From NCBI GenBank assembly GCA_934271245.1, contig CAKQQY010000017.1:1-35174 (forward strand): 35,174 nt of DNA, in the 5' to 3' direction. Origin of the DNA: an uncultured Clostridia bacterium (GTDB lineage: Bacteria; Bacillota; Clostridia; Christensenellales; Borkfalkiaceae). Below, in pieces: positions 8,739 through 17,203 of the stretch. The translations under genes and the position numbers were made by a program. Position 1 is the stretch's first letter. Every line of letters begins with the position of its first letter. The notes under the pieces are model-generated. The model searched no databases, had not been told where the DNA came from, and saw only the letters and a list, made by a program, of their open reading frames with translations.

Positions 8739-10847
8739 ATGAAGCATAAACATTTGAAAAAGATAGCGCTTCTTTCGGCATGTTGCCTTGCGGTCACCGC
8801 GGTTAACCTTCCGTTCGCCGAACCGAAAACGAGCAAAGCCTCCGTATCGGCGGAAAGAATTTTTTTTGACGATTTCGACGCGCAATCTCTTGACTTGCGC
8901 CGCTGGACTCGGGACGACTCCGTCTGTCTGCAAAAACAATACGACGTATTGCGTCTGAATCTTGCCGACGAATGGGGACCTGCAATCACTTTAAGAAAGT
9001 ATAAAATCGAAAAAGATTGCAAAATCACGTTTAAGATTACGCAGATGAGCGGCATGGGGTGGCTCGGTCTTGCTTTCGGCAATAAGAATTACGGAGATTT
9101 CACGAAAGGCGCTAAGCACGTGTTACGACTCGAAGAAAAGTCCGTTTCGTTGCACTCCGCCGATATTTCGGGCGTATTGAACGACGCGAGCGCGGATCAG
9201 AACCGCGTGCAGAACGAAAAAACCGAGGCAATTCGCACGGGCGCCGGTAACGACGGTTGTTACGTTATCGAGATAAATCTTAAAAAACGCGAAAACGGAA
9301 AATACGAAATGCAGGTTCTTGCCGGCGAGGAGGGAAAAACGGTCGAAGAGATCGTAACCTACGGCGCAAAGGGCGGAAAGGAATCAGACGGCGTTACGGC
9401 TGACGGATATCTCGCTTTTTGCGGGCAGAACGTAAAAGTCGACGTCACGTCCTTTAAGATTTCCGGAAGCGACGGAAAAACGGAGTTCGAGAGCGCTTTT
9501 ACGCACGACGAACTTGCATATCCCGACGAATCGCAGAACGGAAAAATCTGGACGATCAGCGGAAGATACGGCGAAAGCGCGGTGTATTGCGGCTCGGCTA
9601 ACCGCGTAGCGCTTTCCGAGGGGAAAGGGTTGCGGGCGAACGCCTCAGTTGAAGCGAACACCGAAACGGAAAAAACGTTCGAGTTATCATTTAAATGGTA
9701 CTATTCCGCTACGGAAACGCCGCAAAACAGTTATATAGGCGCGCGTTTCGGTTGCGATAAGAACGAAAACTTTGTCGGAATCGGCAAAAGAGACGGCAAG
9801 CCCGTTCTCGTATGGTATGCCAAATCGGAAATACGCGCGTTCGAGCAGTTGTCGTCCGAATCGATAATCGAGGGCGAAAATACCATTTTGTTCCGCGGAA
9901 AATACGGCAATAAACTTGAAATCGAATTTAACGGCGTAACGCGGGAATTAGAAAATTTCGATACGATCGGGAATTTTGCTTTGAGCGTGTATCGTATGGG
10001 CGGCTCGGGAAGTGAAGCCGAAAAAACCGAAATAGACGACGTGCTTTTCGTTCGTTACGTAAGCAGAAATTCCAGGGCGGAATCGGTGAACAACGATTTT
10101 TCGGGCGTGAAGACGTCGGAAATAGAAGACGCCGGCGGTACGCTTACGGTTAAAGAATATTATATAAACCGTTCGGCGTATTACGTGGGCGCAGACGTAA
10201 ATTTCCCGCTTGTGTATACTGAGGGTAAGAAAGGAAGCCTTTTATTCGGCGAGTGTAAAAATTACGGTTATTTCGCTCCGAAAAAAGAATATTCCGAATG
10301 GATTATACGTTTCGATTTGCAGGTGACTGACGAACGAAACGTGAAACAAAACCCTGACGGCACGTTCGATTTGCCGAAGTTGAAATCGGGCGCGATGCTC
10401 GGCGTGAGTTTCGGCAAAGAATACGTAGCGCAAAGTGCAACGGAAACGGACGGAATTTTCTTTTATAACTGGTACAATCCGGAGTTTACCGAAGGAAAAC
10501 AAACGTACACGGGGGCAGACGGACAGACCTATTGCGGTACCTATCTCGCGTCGTCGGACACGGCAAAATCTTCCTGGAAATTCGGGAACGCGCCGATTGC
10601 CTACGACCTTTGGGGCAATAAGTCGGTAGTGTACAACGTGATGATTATTGCAGAAAATTCCACTGCAAAGTTATATATGAAACGCGCAGACGAAAGCGCG
10701 GAAAAAATGTTGTCGCCGATTTTTTCGGTGACGGGCGTAAATACTTACGGTTACGTGTCGATCGTCGGATTAAATTCCGCAAGTTTTAAAATTTCAAACT
10801 ATTCGATTACGAACATTTCGCCCTATCGCGGGAGGAACGGAAAATGA
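8739..10847 (+). CDS. exported protein with three tandem jelly-roll (LamG/GH16-like) modules
   Basis: 702 residues from the ATG at 8739, which has GGAGA at good spacing; an in-frame GTG 15 bases upstream is less likely. Signal peptide (HLKKIALLSACCLAVTAVN) without a clear lipobox. Three modules of about 210 residues follow. Each opens with an F-x-x-D-F or similar strand and closes with a strand containing FKIS or IDDVLF, the layout of concanavalin-type beta-sandwiches (for instance VTSFKISG, TEIDDVLFV, and FKISNYSI at the end). No catalytic Glu motif of GH16 is evident, so glycan binding is likelier than hydrolysis. Overlaps the next gene by four bases (ATGA). No sorting signal is seen at the C-terminus. 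Confidence 0.65.
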   Translation: MKHKHLKKIALLSACCLAVTAVNLPFAEPKTSKASVSAERIFFDDFDAQSLDLRRWTRDDSVCLQKQYDVLRLNLADEWGPAITLRKYKIEKDCKITFKITQMSGMGWLGLAFGNKNYGDFTKGAKHVLRLEEKSVSLHSADISGVLNDASADQNRVQNEKTEAIRTGAGNDGCYVIEINLKKRENGKYEMQVLAGEEGKTVEEIVTYGAKGGKESDGVTADGYLAFCGQNVKVDVTSFKISGSDGKTEFESAFTHDELAYPDESQNGKIWTISGRYGESAVYCGSANRVALSEGKGLRANASVEANTETEKTFELSFKWYYSATETPQNSYIGARFGCDKNENFVGIGKRDGKPVLVWYAKSEIRAFEQLSSESIIEGENTILFRGKYGNKLEIEFNGVTRELENFDTIGNFALSVYRMGGSGSEAEKTEIDDVLFVRYVSRNSRAESVNNDFSGVKTSEIEDAGGTLTVKEYYINRSAYYVGADVNFPLVYTEGKKGSLLFGECKNYGYFAPKKEYSEWIIRFDLQVTDERNVKQNPDGTFDLPKLKSGAMLGVSFGKEYVAQSATETDGIFFYNWYNPEFTEGKQTYTGADGQTYCGTYLASSDTAKSSWKFGNAPIAYDLWGNKSVVYNVMIIAENSTAKLYMKRADESAEKMLSPIFSVTGVNTYGYVSIVGLNSASFKISNYSITNISPYRGRNGK

Positions 10848-11641
10848 GAACGATAAGAAAATTCGTTATGATATCGGTTGTCGTCGCGGTACTTTTATGC
10901 GGCGTGTTTCTCTCTCCTTGGAACGGCGCGGCAGTTAAAGCGTCGGCAGAAGAAAACGTCGTACCGCCTGCTGAACTTATCGTTGATTTCGAAAGCGACG
11001 AAAACTCGACGGAATTAAACGGCGACGCAACGATTACGAACGGCAAAGCCGTGTTGAAAAACGGCGGTTCGGTGACGGCGAAAGAAAAATTCCTGTCGTT
11101 CCGTTTGTACGTAAGCGTAAAGATCACGGGGAATTTTAAAATATCTTTCGGAAACGTTACGGTGATTTGCGGCGAAAACGGTTTTTCGGCGCAAGGCGCG
11201 GCGGTAACGTATACGGATAAAAAAGAAATCTCAGGCGACGTGTTGATTTCTCTGACCGTTATGGGCGGAAGAATCGAAGCGGGTATAAGAAGAGACGGCG
11301 AGCCGCGGGAAAGGTTGTACGAAACCGCTTTTAAGGCAGTGATTGTAGACGGGCAGACGAACGCGGTCGCGACGTCGTTTTCGGCGGAAAGCGGAACGGC
11401 TGAAATGAGTTATTTTGAAATTTTTTCATTGGAAGCGTCCGTGCCGACTGAAAGCGAAGATTACGATCCTTCTCACGATTCATCTGCATTCGACGTGAAA
11501 CCGTTAAAAGAAAAGAACGCGGGGTGTTCGGGCAATTTGCAGAATTGCGTCGGGGAAGCGGCGATGGCAGCGGTAGGCGTATGTATTACGGCGTTTGGCA
11601 GAAAAAAAGTTCAGAAGAATAAAAATCGGGGCAAAAAATGA
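10844..11641 (+). CDS. exported beta-rich protein with a Cys-containing C-terminal membrane tail
   Basis: 265 residues with a GGGAGG site eight bases before the ATG. N-terminal signal peptide or anchor (residues 8-27), then a single beta-sandwich-like domain starting with LIVDFESDEN, similar in layout to one module of the preceding protein. After a Ser/Asp-rich linker the C-terminus has a tripartite tail: NAGCSGNLQNC, a hydrophobic stretch GEAAMAAVGVCITAFG, and a very basic end (RKKVQKNKNRGKK). This resembles Cys-type C-terminal sorting tails of surface proteins but lacks LPXTG. Function unknown; probably a surface-attached glycan-binding partner of the neighbours. Confidence 0.55.
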   Translation: MRTIRKFVMISVVVAVLLCGVFLSPWNGAAVKASAEENVVPPAELIVDFESDENSTELNGDATITNGKAVLKNGGSVTAKEKFLSFRLYVSVKITGNFKISFGNVTVICGENGFSAQGAAVTYTDKKEISGDVLISLTVMGGRIEAGIRRDGEPRERLYETAFKAVIVDGQTNAVATSFSAESGTAEMSYFEIFSLEASVPTESEDYDPSHDSSAFDVKPLKEKNAGCSGNLQNCVGEAAMAAVGVCITAFGRKKVQKNKNRGKK

Positions 11642-12909
11642 AAAAAGTTATTTCTAAAATTGTTTCCACGATATTGTGCGGTACGATGGTCTTCGGATTA
11701 TCGGTTGCGACGGGGTGCGGTCAATCGGGATATTCCGCGGAGCAGGATAAATATCTTTTCGGAATGTGCGAACTGACGTCCGAAACGATGCCCTCGGCGG
11801 TAGATAGCGGCGTAACCAACGAATGGACGGCTCGCAAAATGGGCGAACTCGGGGTAAAAACGGCGCGTGTGTGGATGCACCATACGAATATTTTATATCG
11901 CGCGGAAAAATCCGACGAACTGTATCTCAATAAAAACGTAGCCGAAAAGTATCACGATTATATATCGCAATTAAAGCAGGCGGGCGTTGAACGTATTCTT
12001 GCGATGAGCCACACGTTTATTCACCCTTACGGGTACGTTGGCGACGAGACTTCCGTGCCCGACCCGTACGACGACGGAGAAACGTATCTGCGTTTTCTTA
12101 AAATGTACGAAAAAGCGTACGCCCTTATTGCAGAAGAATTTCCAGAAATCGGTTTTTACGAACCGGGAAACGAGTGGGACGACGAAGAACAGGGAATTTA
12201 TCTGCACCGCGCAGGGTGGTCGGGTAAAGGTGACGGAGCGAACACGTACTCGGCAAAAGAGGCGGGTTATATCGCCGCCGATATGTGCTACTATGCGAAT
12301 AAAGGCGTGAAGTCTAAAAATCCGCAGGCAAAAATCGTATCTCCGGGCACCACGTATATGGAATCGGGTAAAACCTTTCTCGAAGCGATGTATTCTTCGG
12401 TGAAAGAGCAACGGCACCCCACGGGCGAAGAGTATGCGAATATCGATTACGACGATTATTGGCAAATAGTGGCGTGGCACCCTTATCTTCAACCCGCGCT
12501 TGAAAAAGACGAGGACGAAGCCGCAATCGAAGAGTGGACGAATTACAATCTCGGTTGGCACGATATTCTCGTAAGATACGGCGACGGCGAAAAAACCATG
12601 TGGGCGACGGAACTCGGTTTCACCGACGATCGGTATAAAGGGTCGGCAGGTCAGGAAACCATTGCGAAGAGAATGAAATTGATGCTCGATTCGATAAAGA
12701 AAAATATGCCGTGGGTAGAAACTGTTTTCTATTTCAGACTTGCTACCTGCGAAGAGCATTTGATTTCGTCGTATGAAAACGGTTTCGGGCTTTTCTATTC
12801 GCCTGATCACTCAGACGAGCAGAAACGAAGCGCGCCAAAACCGATTGCAAAAATGTTGTACGCTTATTTTAACGGAAAAGAATCCACGGAAACCACGTTT
12901 TCGCGTTGA
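11638..12909 (+). CDS. clan GH-A type glycoside hydrolase lipoprotein
   Basis: 423 residues, overlapping the previous gene by four bases. Lipoprotein signal with lipobox ATGC. The body reads as a (beta/alpha)8 barrel: the strand-4 motif EPGNEWDD carries the Asn-Glu pair typical of the acid/base in clan GH-A (Glu near residue 180), and MWATELGFT supplies the strand-7 nucleophile Glu (near 325). Strand and loop motifs KTARVWMHH and IVAWHPYL fit GH39- or GH5-like enzymes. It should act outside the cell, cutting a polysaccharide or releasing side chains. The exact family and substrate are not resolvable by eye. Confidence 0.75.
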   Translation: MKKVISKIVSTILCGTMVFGLSVATGCGQSGYSAEQDKYLFGMCELTSETMPSAVDSGVTNEWTARKMGELGVKTARVWMHHTNILYRAEKSDELYLNKNVAEKYHDYISQLKQAGVERILAMSHTFIHPYGYVGDETSVPDPYDDGETYLRFLKMYEKAYALIAEEFPEIGFYEPGNEWDDEEQGIYLHRAGWSGKGDGANTYSAKEAGYIAADMCYYANKGVKSKNPQAKIVSPGTTYMESGKTFLEAMYSSVKEQRHPTGEEYANIDYDDYWQIVAWHPYLQPALEKDEDEAAIEEWTNYNLGWHDILVRYGDGEKTMWATELGFTDDRYKGSAGQETIAKRMKLMLDSIKKNMPWVETVFYFRLATCEEHLISSYENGFGLFYSPDHSDEQKRSAPKPIAKMLYAYFNGKESTETTFSR

Positions 12910-12949
12910 TTAAATAATAAAGTTCAAAAAAAATTTTGGAGGGTACAAA

Positions 12950-13093
12950 ATGACAGAGAAGGTAGACAGAAAAAGAACGTATGAAACGCCTGCCGTTTCA
13001 TCATGTTTCGTTTTCAAAGAAGGCGACGTCTTATTGTCTTCGGACGGAGGATTTCGGCATGAAGAGATTGCGGAAGACATTTTCATGTCCTGA
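12950..13093 (+). CDS. 47-residue peptide of the YETP type
   Basis: Short open frame with an excellent ribosome site (TTGGAGGG, eight bases before ATG), lying in the 200-base gap between the glycosidase and the metallophosphoesterase. The peptide starts MTEKVDRKRTYETPAVSSC and continues with VFKEGDVLLSSDGG. Small proteins with a K/R-Y-E-x-P-x-V start followed by an acidic-x-V-I/L-x-x-S segment recur in gut Firmicutes (recollection, not a search). No signal peptide or membrane segment. Function unknown. The strong ribosome site, operon position and same strand support that it is a real gene. Confidence 0.6.
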   Translation: MTEKVDRKRTYETPAVSSCFVFKEGDVLLSSDGGFRHEEIAEDIFMS

Positions 13094-13126
13094 CGCAAGG
13101 GAAAAGATTTTATGGAGGAAAGCAAA

Positions 13127-16100
13127 ATGAAAATCAGGATGAGAAACGCATTGATTGCATTGTTAGCGGTTTTTGCGGCAACGTTTATGATAAGCGGCGC
13201 AACGTTAAGATTTAACGTAAACGCCGACGTTGCGGATGACGCTACGGAAAACGAAATTCTTACGATTCGTCAGGGGGCAAGCGTAAGAATTTCGGACAAT
13301 TACGAACAGAACGGTATTCGTTACGAACTGAACATGAAAAAGAGCGACTACGAGAATATAAAAACAGTAAGTCCCGACGTCGTTTTCGGTATGTTCATCG
13401 CGCCGGCGGATTATGAAACCCGTTACGCGCCGCTTATCGAGAAAAATCTTGTCGGCGAGAATGCGGTATACGGTTGGGCTGAAAAACTCGAAGACGGTAC
13501 TTACGGAAAATATACGGGGGCTAAAACGCAGATAATAAATCTCGTTACCGACGAAATGGGCGAAAAGAACGGCACTATGGTATGGTACGCATCGCTCGTC
13601 AATCTGTTGCGCGGCGAAAACGGCGGAACGGATAACAGAAATCGTGAATTCATCGGCGTAGGATATATGAAAGTCGGCGATACGTATACTTTCGTAACGA
13701 GAAACGACAACGCTCGTTCGATGACTTACGTTGCGCAACAGGCACGCGAAAAGAGCGAACTTACCGAAGAACAAAAGGACGTGTTATATAATAATTATAT
13801 CAAAGATTTCGCGGACACCGACGTTCCTTATACCGTGAATTATGAATATGACAACGGTCTGACGAAAACCACGGAAACTAAGACGGACACGGCGAAGTTT
13901 GACACCGAAATCGTAGTAACGCCCAAAGAAAGCATTGTAAAAGACGGGTTCGTTTACACAGCGCTTGAAAAGACTGAATTAAGATCCACGGCTTACGCTA
14001 ACGGAAGAACGCAGTTCACCGTAAGTTATAAACTTTCGCCCGAGTACGAAATAGATTTTAAAGACGCGACGGTAGAAAACAACAAGGTCGCAGGCAACGG
14101 CTTTACTGCGGAAAGCGTCACTGCTAACACGAGCGCGCTGACTTCTTCTCAAAACGGTTTGAAAGTAAGCGGAACGACCCAGTGGCAAGGAGTGAAATTC
14201 AGTTTTTCCGCTTCGGAATTGAAACCCGAAACAAATTACAGCGTACGTATTCCTTTGAAAGGGAAGGGCGGTAAAACGTATATCGGCGTGGACTATTACA
14301 ACGCAGAAAATAACTCTTACGATACGCAATACAGTAATGAGGGTAATGCAACGCCGTTATACAGAACGGAATTTACGAACGGCGGAAATTACTGGTTTCC
14401 TTCCGATTCCGGTACGGAAATCGTTGCGGAATTCGTAACGCCTCACGTTCGTTTTTCCTATCTCGTGGTATATCTGATGTCGGCGGAAAACGCGGCGTAC
14501 GAATATGAAATTCCGGGCGTTGAGATTTTCGAACGCGGCGAAAGCGGCGAATACGGCTTGACTATTACTGCCAAAGAAAACGGCAAAGACGTTCCTTTCG
14601 GCTGGCTCGGCGCAATGAAAGGCGTCGTCGGAAAGAATTACGTTTTGTCTGCCGATAAGGGCAACCTTGACGGTGAAGTAACGTGGAGTTCTACCGACGA
14701 AAGCGTTGCGACGGTCGAAAACGGTACCGTAACGTTTATAAAAGCGGGTAAGGCGGAAATTAAAGCCACGCTCGGCGGTCATACCGATTACGCCAACTTT
14801 ACGGTTTACGAAGCAGACGGTAGTTATTCCGTTACGTCGGGAAACGCTAAACTTGTTTACGAAGAGGGGAATCCCGCGGACTTCGTGCTTGAAGTTAAAA
14901 AGGGTAAAGAATTCAAAGTATTGCAAATCTCCGACCCGCAGGTAGCGGATATGTCTCAGATAAGAAGCGGAAGAGAAATAAACGGCGGCTATAAGTTAAT
15001 CTGGACGGACAGAAATTTTTCCGTATATAACAAACTTAAAAAGACTATCGAAGAAACGCAACCCGACCTTATATTGCTTGCGGGCGATATCATTTACGGC
15101 GAATTCGACGACAACGGCGCTATGGCGCAGGAACTGATTTCCTTCTTCGAAGAAAGAAAAATTTTCTATGCTCCGGTATTCGGAAATCACGATAACGAAT
15201 CTTCGCAAGGTACTTCGTGGCAGGTAAGGCAGTATCTTAATTCGGAATATTGTCTGTTTGCGCGCGGTACCGTTACGGGAAATTGCAACTACAATATATC
15301 GGTAAAACAGGACGGAACGTGGATCAGCAATATTTATATGCTCGATACCAACGGCTGCATTTACAACAATGCGAAAGCGTCCGATAATCTCCCTCAGGGA
15401 TTATACGATTCTACTGTAAACGATATGATCGCAAAAGATCAGGCGATTTCCGCTTATCAGAATAACGCGGCTACTTCCGATATGGCTTGTATGCATATCC
15501 CCGTAGCGAATTTCTATAATTCCCTCACTAAATACGGCTTTGACGAAAACAATCTCGACGTAAATCTCGCGGGCAACGCGACGGCTGAAGCAAACGGTGA
15601 TTTCGGACACGTAATAGCGTCGGAAAAATCGATAAATCTCGTCAGCGATAAATACCGCGACTACGATATCGGCGCAATTTTCGGACAGATCGGCGTTAAA
15701 AACGTTTTGGCAGGTCATTGCCATTTCTCCAACACTTCCGCGACGATGGATAACGGCGTAAGATATACTTTCGGCTTAAAAGCAGGTCTTATTCCCGAAC
15801 ATACGGATGGCGAAACGGGCGGAACGACGTTTACGTACGGCGCGAACGGTTTCACTGCCGCTCCCTATTACGATAAATACGAAGGCAACACGTTGACGGG
15901 TGTTGACGAAACGACGAATATCATTGCTTACGGCGAAACGGAAACCGGTTACCGCGTGGCATACGGTAAGAACGATAACTGGGCGTTTATCCGCTTCAAA
16001 ACGGCATATACTCTTAAAACGGGAGCGCATTATAACCTTTCCGTAAAATTGCGCGTAAATTCTTTGAATAACACGGTAGTGACCGATCATTTGAATATCG

Positions 16101-17143
16101 ACGACAACTTTAACGAAGCGGCGTTTTTGAAGAACTGGACGAAGATCGGCGAAGAGAACGGCAAAGAGATATATCAGATTACGCGTGAGTTTAACGCGGC
16201 GAAAGACGGCGAATTCAAATTGCGTCTTGCTTGCTCGCACGCTAGTGAATATTATTCTTACGACGTTGAACTTTACGACTTAAAGATGGAAGAAAAAGAT
16301 TATTCCAAGAATACGCTTACGAGTCTTAAAGGCGATACCGCATTTACAAACAAACAGACGGAAACCGGCTGGGAATTCCACTTTAACGGCACTGCCAACT
16401 GGAATACTATAACGTTTAATACGTCATATTCGGTCGTAGCGCAAAAAGAATACGTATTAACCGTAAAATTACGCGTTGACCAACTTAGCGGCGGAAACAT
16501 CGTGATTAAAAACTTCTTTATCGATAATCAGGATGGCGGCGATATTGCGTTGGGGGACGGTAAAGATAACAACTGGACGGAATTTACGCCCGAAAACGGA
16601 AACGCCGGTTCGCAATATTATATTCAGCAAATCGTTTTCACGGCATCTGCCGATAAAGACTTCGCGCTTCGTTTAGCGTGCAACTATAACGGCGCCTATA
16701 TCGTCGACGCGGAAATTTACGACGTAACGATTGAAGAATACGGCGTATTTGTCCTTAACGGTCAAAGCGGTTTTGCTTCGTGGGAAAGAACGCAGACAGG
16801 GGCTTCGGTAAAATTGAATTATACAGGCTGGGCAACGCCGACTATCACAACCAAAACGAAGGTTGAAAGCGGCAAAAAGTATACCGTATCTTTCAATGTT
16901 TCCGATTTCAACAATACGAGTTTAGGCGAGAATCCCAAAGGGTGCCACGCTAAATATTATACCGGAAGCGCAAACGGTTATAAGGCTCTTGCGCTCGGGA
17001 AAAACACGTTCACCGTGTTGGCAGATTCCACATCGATGGATTCCGAAGGAAGATTGAAAATAACTTTTGCCTTTAACGACGACGTTGGAAACGGTAATAC
17101 CGTTACCTTCACGATTTCCGATTTCACGGTTACGGAAGCGTAA
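13127..17143 (+). CDS. secreted multimodular metallophosphoesterase with Ig-like and CBM-like modules
   Basis: 1338 residues from the ATG at 13127, which follows GGAGGAAAG; the upstream ATG at 13112 overlaps that ribosome site and is rejected. Signal peptide MKIRMRNALIALLAVFAATF. Order of parts: a surface domain beginning IRQGASVRISD (about 50-230), a CBM-like jelly roll (about 310-470), a BIG2 module (VTWSSTDESVATV, about 490-570), a calcineurin-like phosphoesterase (about 590-880) with metal ligands in QISDPQ, LLAGDI, FGNHDNE, CMHIPV and AGHCH, then three C-terminal CBM-like modules. All metal-binding motifs are intact. It resembles Dcr2-type phosphoesterases. A phosphorylated glycan or phosphodiester at the cell surface is a possible substrate (inference). 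No wall-sorting tail is visible. Confidence 0.8.
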   Translation: MKIRMRNALIALLAVFAATFMISGATLRFNVNADVADDATENEILTIRQGASVRISDNYEQNGIRYELNMKKSDYENIKTVSPDVVFGMFIAPADYETRYAPLIEKNLVGENAVYGWAEKLEDGTYGKYTGAKTQIINLVTDEMGEKNGTMVWYASLVNLLRGENGGTDNRNREFIGVGYMKVGDTYTFVTRNDNARSMTYVAQQAREKSELTEEQKDVLYNNYIKDFADTDVPYTVNYEYDNGLTKTTETKTDTAKFDTEIVVTPKESIVKDGFVYTALEKTELRSTAYANGRTQFTVSYKLSPEYEIDFKDATVENNKVAGNGFTAESVTANTSALTSSQNGLKVSGTTQWQGVKFSFSASELKPETNYSVRIPLKGKGGKTYIGVDYYNAENNSYDTQYSNEGNATPLYRTEFTNGGNYWFPSDSGTEIVAEFVTPHVRFSYLVVYLMSAENAAYEYEIPGVEIFERGESGEYGLTITAKENGKDVPFGWLGAMKGVVGKNYVLSADKGNLDGEVTWSSTDESVATVENGTVTFIKAGKAEIKATLGGHTDYANFTVYEADGSYSVTSGNAKLVYEEGNPADFVLEVKKGKEFKVLQISDPQVADMSQIRSGREINGGYKLIWTDRNFSVYNKLKKTIEETQPDLILLAGDIIYGEFDDNGAMAQELISFFEERKIFYAPVFGNHDNESSQGTSWQVRQYLNSEYCLFARGTVTGNCNYNISVKQDGTWISNIYMLDTNGCIYNNAKASDNLPQGLYDSTVNDMIAKDQAISAYQNNAATSDMACMHIPVANFYNSLTKYGFDENNLDVNLAGNATAEANGDFGHVIASEKSINLVSDKYRDYDIGAIFGQIGVKNVLAGHCHFSNTSATMDNGVRYTFGLKAGLIPEHTDGETGGTTFTYGANGFTAAPYYDKYEGNTLTGVDETTNIIAYGETETGYRVAYGKNDNWAFIRFKTAYTLKTGAHYNLSVKLRVNSLNNTVVTDHLNIDDNFNEAAFLKNWTKIGEENGKEIYQITREFNAAKDGEFKLRLACSHASEYYSYDVELYDLKMEEKDYSKNTLTSLKGDTAFTNKQTETGWEFHFNGTANWNTITFNTSYSVVAQKEYVLTVKLRVDQLSGGNIVIKNFFIDNQDGGDIALGDGKDNNWTEFTPENGNAGSQYYIQQIVFTASADKDFALRLACNYNGAYIVDAEIYDVTIEEYGVFVLNGQSGFASWERTQTGASVKLNYTGWATPTITTKTKVESGKKYTVSFNVSDFNNTSLGENPKGCHAKYYTGSANGYKALALGKNTFTVLADSTSMDSEGRLKITFAFNDDVGNGNTVTFTISDFTVTEA

Positions 17144-17151
17144 AAAAAGAT

Positions 17152-17192
17152 TTTTGTCGGGGTATCCCGTATTGCGGGACGCCCCGACAAAA
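17152..17192. terminator. strong 16-bp stem-loop between the exported and cytoplasmic gene blocks
   Basis: TTTTGTCGGGG (17152-17162) pairs with CCCCGACAAAA (17182-17192); after a 2x2 internal loop, TCCCG pairs with CGGGA around a TATTG loop. On the + strand the hairpin is followed by AATATAAAA, not a U-run, so it is a poor + terminator; on the - strand it has a U-rich 3' side. It may end leaky antisense transcription, slow or process the operon mRNA, or protect the upstream 3' end. Confidence 0.55.
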
Positions 17193-17203
17193 TATAAAAA
17201 GCA

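Noticed and set aside
11971..12810. 279-codon - strand frame
   Set aside because: It is antisense to the clan GH-A glycosidase, which has a signal peptide, ribosome site and catalytic motifs; the antisense product shows only Arg/His/Phe-rich shadow composition.
13112..13126. Upstream ATG for the metallophosphoesterase
   Set aside because: This ATG overlaps the GGAGG site that serves the ATG at 13127, which also gives the cleaner signal peptide.
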